Assembly: GCA_034359265.1 (NCBI GenBank)
Contig: CP136892.1
Coordinates: forward strand, 84,312,001-84,376,000
Direction of reading: 5' to 3'
Origin: Canna indica
Lineage: Eukaryota > Streptophyta > Magnoliopsida > Zingiberales > Cannaceae
DNA length: 64,000 nucleotides
In this document: piece after piece, positions 58,760-64,000 of the stretch
Layout of the letters: each line of letters starts with the position of its first letter
Position numbering within the stretch: the first letter of the stretch is position 1
Made by a program: the position numbers and the translations under genes
Notes under the pieces: generated by a model
What the model saw: only the letters and a program-made list of their open reading frames with translations
Told to the model about the DNA's origin: nothing
Database searches by the model: none

Positions 58760-61307
58760 ATGGCCTCTTCTTCTTCTTCTTCTACAACTAGCTCATGCTT
58801 CTTCTTCTTCCTCGTCCTCTTGCTGGGTTCAGCTCTGTTCCTCCCCAATGTGGCTATTGCTCTCCCGGAACTGCCAAACCTCACCACCCTCTCTTTTGAG
58901 GAAGGCTACACGCAGCTGTTCGGAGACTCCAATCTCATGCTTCATCGCGAAGGCAGGAGCGTCCACCTCTCTCTCGATCAGCGAACTGGTTCTTGCCGCT
59001 TACCTTGTCATTGCTGCTGTTTGCCTGTTTCTGCCTCATTACCTTTCGTTACTATTTCCGTATATTTAAATGTTGAACTGTGTTATCCGCGGTTGCTTCA
59101 GGTGCTGGATTTGCATCACAAGACCTCTATCTACATGGATTCTTCAGTGCCTCCATCAAACTGCCTTCAGATTACGCTGCCGGAGTCGTCGTAGCATTCT
59201 ATGTATGTTCCCTTTCCAAATTAAGATCATGCTTCTTCTACTGCGTACAGACTACAGATGTTAGCAGCACTTCAGTTTCAAGTTTGCATTTCAGAAAGAC
59301 TCCTATTTTATTTCATTATGTATCTTTCCACATCACCCTCTGTTTGAAAGAACAATCTGTGCCATCATTTCTTAGAAAAAAAGGTTCTCGTATTTTTCTG
59401 CCACCTTGAACTTTGAGAGACCTTCTGTACTCCTTTTGTCCAGTGTATGTATCCTTTTTTCCTGAGAATCCAGTTGCCATATTCAAGTATGATCCTCATT
59501 TTTTTTTCCTTCACCTCATTATTTATGTCTTGTTTTCTAACTAGGAAAGGTTTGTCCCCTTACTCCGGGCTCATCTCTGCTCTCATTAAATAAACCAAGT
59601 CCAACTGCTGCAAACAATTTTATCTGAAAAGATATTCATTGCAATTGCATAATATCAAAATGCTTCTTAATTTGATGGCAATGCAGATGTCGAATGGAGA
59701 TGTATTTGAGAAGACACATGATGAATTGGACTTTGAATTCTTGGGGAACATAAGAGGGAGGGAGTGGAGGATTCAGACCAACGTTTATGGGAATGGAAGC
59801 ACATCAGTTGGAAGGGAAGAGAGATACGGGCTCTGGTTTGATCCTACAGAGGACTACCACCAGTACTCCATCCTCTGGAGCAGTGAAAAGATCATGTAAG
59901 GCAAAATATATATATATACACAGAATTATTTGCATATCAGCTTTCTACTTCACAAGTCCAGTCTTTGATAATGACAATCTCTTTTTCTTATCGTGATTTG
60001 CCAGTTCTTTTTTCTTCACTTTTTCCTTTGGCTAGCTATATGCAAGCAAATAACCTATTCAGTATTATAGTTTATCTCAGAATTCAAGTACTTCTCATTA
60101 GCTCTTTTTTTGTATCTTTTTTCTTGTTTAGGGTATTCTAGTTGTTTATCTAAACTTTTTTAGGTCTCCAATACTTCTGCTAGGTTTACAAGCTACAAGA
60201 AACAATGGATGCTTGCTTCTTGAAAACTACTTTACCTTTGCTTTCTTATGCAGAAAAGTCTACATACTAACAAACAGAGACATTCGTACCTAAATTTATG
60301 ACTTTTGAAATGAAGGTCACATGCATCCTACTTTTTTTAATGAGACTTGAGACCTACTTGTCATGCAATAATTAGTGCATATTTCATAGTTAACCACAAA
60401 GGCCTTATAAAGTAAGAAATTTGAGACCATTGTAATTCCATTATGATTAAGAACAGGCTGAGGTCGATATACCGAGTAATATTCTGAATCATTTTGATGT
60501 CTATAAGACTTTATGTGCTTTGTTTCAGATTTTGGAATTCTTCACACTTACTTTATAAGGCATTTAACCTCTTCACGGATATTACTGGTTCCCCTATGTC
60601 GGGTACAGAAAAGAATGTGGATGCTTACTTCCTAAGAGTCTAAGACTACTTAATCTGTGCTCCCCATAACAAAAAAGGATAACCATATTCTAACATTGAC
60701 CCTATTGTTTGTAGACTCCAAGATGGCAGTTCTGAAGTTACTTGAAACAGATATAAAATCATGATAAGTTGATAACTATAATCTGATCTGACTGATTTTT
60801 CTATGTTTGTTTGGCAGATTTTATATCGACAATGTTCCCATAAGGGAGATGGTGAGGACCCAAGCCATGGGCGGGGACTTCCCTTCAAAGCCCATGTCTC
60901 TGTATGCCACAATATGGGATGGCTCCACCTGGGCCACCTCCGGCGGCCGCTACAAGGTCAACTACAAATATGCCCCTTATGTTGCTGAATTTGCTGACCT
61001 TGTCCTCCATGGTTGCACTGTTGATCCTAGTGACCACGAAACAACCTGCCGGAGATCTGATGCTGAACTGTACAACACCATCACAATGTCAGAAGATCAA
61101 AGGGCAGCAATGGAGAAGTTCAGAAAGAAACACATGACCTACTCTTATTGTCATGATCGTGCTCGTTACCCAACACCTCCACCAGAGTGTACTATTGGTC
61201 CTGAAGCAGAGAATTACCTTGCATCAGGAGAAGCGAAATTCAGTTATCACCGCCGCCGCGGTAGGCACTACCGCAGGAGCCCAGTAGATGTGATATTTGG
61301 AATCTGA
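58760..61307 (+). CDS. XTH: Xyloglucan endotransglucosylase/hydrolase, group III (XTH27-30-like)
   Basis: Four exons, 58760-58988, 59102-59202, 59687-59895 and 60818-61307, all with GT/AG borders, encode 342 residues. A signal peptide (about 1-35) precedes a GH16 domain. The catalytic motif [11 protein letters not shown] is at 121-131: E123 is the expected nucleophile and E127 the acid/base. It has L and F where many XTHs have I and F, within family variation. A conserved N-glycosylation site follows (NGST in VYGNGST). [10 protein letters not shown] and [20 protein letters not shown] are the substrate-cleft motifs. The C-terminal XET_C region has cysteines in [28 protein letters not shown] and PECTIG, followed by an arginine-rich tail ([11 protein letters not shown]). 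These enzymes cut and rejoin xyloglucan in the cell wall. The exon structure and the long basic tail fit group III-B. The start is the first ATG, directly before the signal peptide. Confidence 0.95.
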
Positions 61308-63119
61308 TTGATTGAATCTTGAATAAGTTATGTACTCTTGAGGGCTTATTTTTTTGTGTAACATGTATCCTAGTATGCCAGTGTTGTATAGCAAATTGGT
61401 TTGGGGTAGAGTTGATGTCAGGTAGATTCACATTGTTTAGATGACATACATATGTATAACCTAGTCTGTCCAAGCTTTGTATTGGGGTCTTTGCTCATCA
61501 TAGTGTTTTTCCTTACTTGTTTTCTTCCCGGGGTGATCATTGATGGTGTTTACATCCGAACAGATATATTGGCTAATTGATGAATACCTGAAAGGAAGCA
61601 GGGGGTTTTCTTCATTATGTTTATTGTTCATTGGTTATTGGGCCATGGGGGTTTTTCTTATCTTATGAAAGAGGCAAGGTTGTTCAGGGGGATTTTGTTT
61701 GATCTTGAGGAATGGAATTATTGACATGCCTCTTTAACCAGCTGTATCGAGGTTTGCTATCCATGTCGTTTTTACCTCTGCAAACTGGATTTGGATGTTT
61801 TGAGTGTAGGCATATGGGACCTGTGATTGGTTGGAACTTGGACCAGCGTAAGAGGACAAAGATGATGACTACGAATCTAGGTTTTTTGTTTTCCCCATCA
61901 ATGATAGGAGATCTACTGTAATCTAAGGCCCACAGAATATAGACAGCTCTGCTGGATTCGTAGTGGGGCAACTTCACATGAACAATGACGTCAGTTGAGA
62001 AGCATAGAATAGGCAGCATCAGAAAAGAGCAATCCTGACAACAGTTTTGGAAATTTGGCGCTTGGAATGTTTGAAATAAGAAGATTGATCAAGTAATGAA
62101 AGAGCTAGTTAGGTTTGCAGCACCATTCCTTAACAATCATGATTTCAGTGAGACAGACGAAGTGCCAATGTTATGTATGTAGCTGTGACGGAGAACTTGA
62201 AAATATTAACAAAAAGTGTGCAAAGACGGGATTTAAATGGGTCAATTTCACCATAGAGGTCGTAGATGTACCCATTACATCCTTGACTTCGCAGCAATTT
62301 GAGGAAATTGCAGAATCTATTTTTATCTACCAGATCAAGGGAATTGAATTTAAATCCAGTAAGAAATATAGGAGATAATAACAAGCATATACATACTTGG
62401 GTCATGCCGTCAAGCTATAAAGTAAATTAAGTCTTGAATGTACGTTTAGTTACAATAACATTATGCTTTGTGGCTTGCTTTATCATATCCATTTATATAT
62501 GTTACGACGTGGACATAATAAAATAGACTTCTATATGTGGACTTCTATTGACATGCCAGAATGCCAGTGGAGCAAATTGAAATTACAAAGAAAGAAGAAA
62601 TAAAGAAGGAATAAAGAAAGTCAACCTTCATCGTAGTCATATGCATTGTGAGTTCATGAAAGACGGAGAACAACTTTCCTTGTTAAATACAACTTGATTA
62701 GACAAAGTAGGATAGTAAAGAACCCATCCCCCACTTTATCTCTTTCAATTTTTATGACTTGCTATCATTTCTTCATGTCCTTAATAATTAATATATCAAT
62801 GATTTTTTACCATTTTTTACCATTGAGATCATGTCTGAGTTATTGCCAGCTATGATTTTAATTTTTCTATATAATTATTATAATATAATCAATTGAATTG
62901 ATAACTGTAATCTATATACCACATCTTATGATCAAAAAGCATAGTTATCTGACCCAACTTGGCCCAGCCTTGTTGGACTATGAAACTCAGGATCTAGGCC
63001 CAAAATCGGGTCAGGTCACTCCTGATCATCAAAAATGCACTAAACCGGATTGACCCAGCCAACTACGACGGATTTTGAGTTGCCTAAGTTAATTAATTTA
63101 ATTCTTTATGAAATTCTTA
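61308..63119. other. XTH 3' flank and AT-rich spacer
   Basis: The XTH 3' UTR lies at the left. Near 62950-63065 is a GGCCCA/GGGTC-rich stretch that looks like a transposon remnant. The open frames at 61684-62019 (minus) and 62115-62378 (plus) have no recognisable domain. No gene is supported. Confidence 0.4.
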
Positions 63120-63128
63120 TTTTTATTT

Positions 63129-63869
63129 GAGCAATTATCCAAATCCATAATTTGGACATGGGATTTTCCCATATCCATAACATGGATTTGGATTTTCCCA
63201 AATCCATAGTTAAATGGTCAAGTTCCAATTTTACCATTCATTTCAAAATATAGTTTTCTTCTATTAATTATTTTTTTTCTAAAAATATTTAAATGGATCA
63301 AAATAAATATTTTATTATTATTATTCATAATATATATTTTTATAGCAACTCATTAATATTATAGTAGAACAAAATTATTTTAGTGGCTAATAATATTTTA
63401 TTTTTTATTTTTATAATATTTAAAATATTTTTAAAAAATCTTTAAATACTTAAATTATACACTTGTTAAGTAAAATATAACGTAAATTAATTTTTTTTAA
63501 ATTCTTGTAGTATTTTTTTAGTGTCTAAAAAATTTATTAGTAGCCAATTTTTTTTTTTTTTTTTTTAGTGTAATATTATTATAAATAAAAATAAAAAATA
63601 TTATTATTAGCCATTAAAATAAATTTTTATCTACTATAATATTAATATAAATTGCTGGAAAAAAATATTATGAATAATAAAAAAATTATTTATTTTTAGT
63701 CATTTAAATATTTTTAGAAAAAAAATTAATTAGTAAAAGAAAACTATATTTTAAAATGAAGGGTAAAATTGGAACTTTGACTATTTAGTTATGGGTTTGA
63801 GAAAATCCAAATCCATGTTATGGATACGGGAAAATCCCACGTCCAAATTATGAATTTGGGTAATTGCTC
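63129..63869. mobile_element. Palindromic Mutator-type MITE, 741 bp
   Basis: Ends GAGCAATTATCCAAATCC and its complement (GGATTTGG-type, ...GGGTAATTGCTC) are flanked by an exact 9-bp duplication TTTTTATTT (63120-63128 and 63870-63878). The inverted arms are about 190 bp with scattered mismatches. The AT-rich middle is itself largely self-complementary (GTGGCTAATAATATTTTATT against AATATTATTATTAGCCATT), so almost the whole element can fold back on itself. The 9-bp duplication indicates a Mutator-like transposase in trans. The duplication is AT-rich and low in complexity, so it is somewhat less decisive than elsewhere. Confidence 0.85.
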
Positions 63870-64000
63870 TTTTTATTTTATTTTTTAGGGAAAAGTGAGT
63901 AATGCTCCCCTTAATCATTTCAAAAAGACTTGAAACGAGGAAGAGTACATTGGTTGGTACATGGCCACACATAGTGAGGGAGTTGTTATTCTTAATATTT

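Noticed and set aside
61684..62378. Two small open frames downstream of XTH
   Set aside because: No recognisable domain, ordinary AT-rich composition and no splice or promoter context.
63129..63869. A MIRNA gene
   Set aside because: The foldback has transposon ends and a 9-bp target duplication, and no known mature miRNA sequence was recognised.

Overview
The window is nuclear DNA from a flowering plant. All six cellular genes are plant families: a U-box E3 ligase, a TMK-type LRR receptor kinase, a cytochrome b561, an EAR-motif C2H2 zinc finger, an OBERON PHD protein and a xyloglucan endotransglucosylase. GC-rich 5' exons embedded in very AT-rich spacers, together with a GC-rich cytokinin-oxidase fragment, fit a monocot outside the grasses better than a eudicot. 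That placement is inference only. I saw no rRNA, intact tRNA, CRISPR array or bacterial-type operon.

Layout. 0-4.4 kb: spacer with a hAT-type element (282-953) and a MITE-like inverted repeat (3281-3730). 4.4-13.2 kb: a PUB-type U-box gene on the minus strand, followed by a tandem duplication of its 5' half plus upstream DNA. The second copy of the gene is a truncated pseudogene. Each copy has since acquired its own insertions: a TRIM in copy 1, and a hAT element and a small retroposed insert in copy 2. 14.3-21.7 kb: a TMK receptor kinase (minus) and a cytochrome b561 gene (plus), arranged head to head. Their shared upstream region holds a 689-bp palindromic Pack-MULE carrying two opposed copies of a cytokinin dehydrogenase fragment.

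22.1-31.9 kb: a 5'-truncated LINE with a 14-bp target duplication, itself interrupted by a CACTA element, a hAT element and a probable solo LTR. A SINE-like sequence follows directly. 33.5-42.2 kb: a large CACTA (En/Spm) element with a decayed TNP2-type transposase gene and a second, overlapping gene. 44.8-46.6 kb: a single-zinc-finger repressor gene. 48.6-53.4 kb: an OBERON3-like gene. 58.8-61.3 kb: an XTH gene. 63.1-63.9 kb: a palindromic Mutator-type MITE.

The cellular genes are unrelated neighbours; nothing suggests a pathway cluster. The window is most informative about mobile DNA. Nine insertions can be delimited to the base by target duplications that read exactly (one of them, the LINE, differs only in T-tract length); a probable solo LTR has an imperfect one. 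Empty-site comparisons and nesting let several be ordered in time. The most interesting objects are the inverted-repeat Pack-MULE, whose transcript could fold into a cytokinin-oxidase-matching hairpin, and the runs of near-perfect hairpins near the 5' ends of both CACTA elements.
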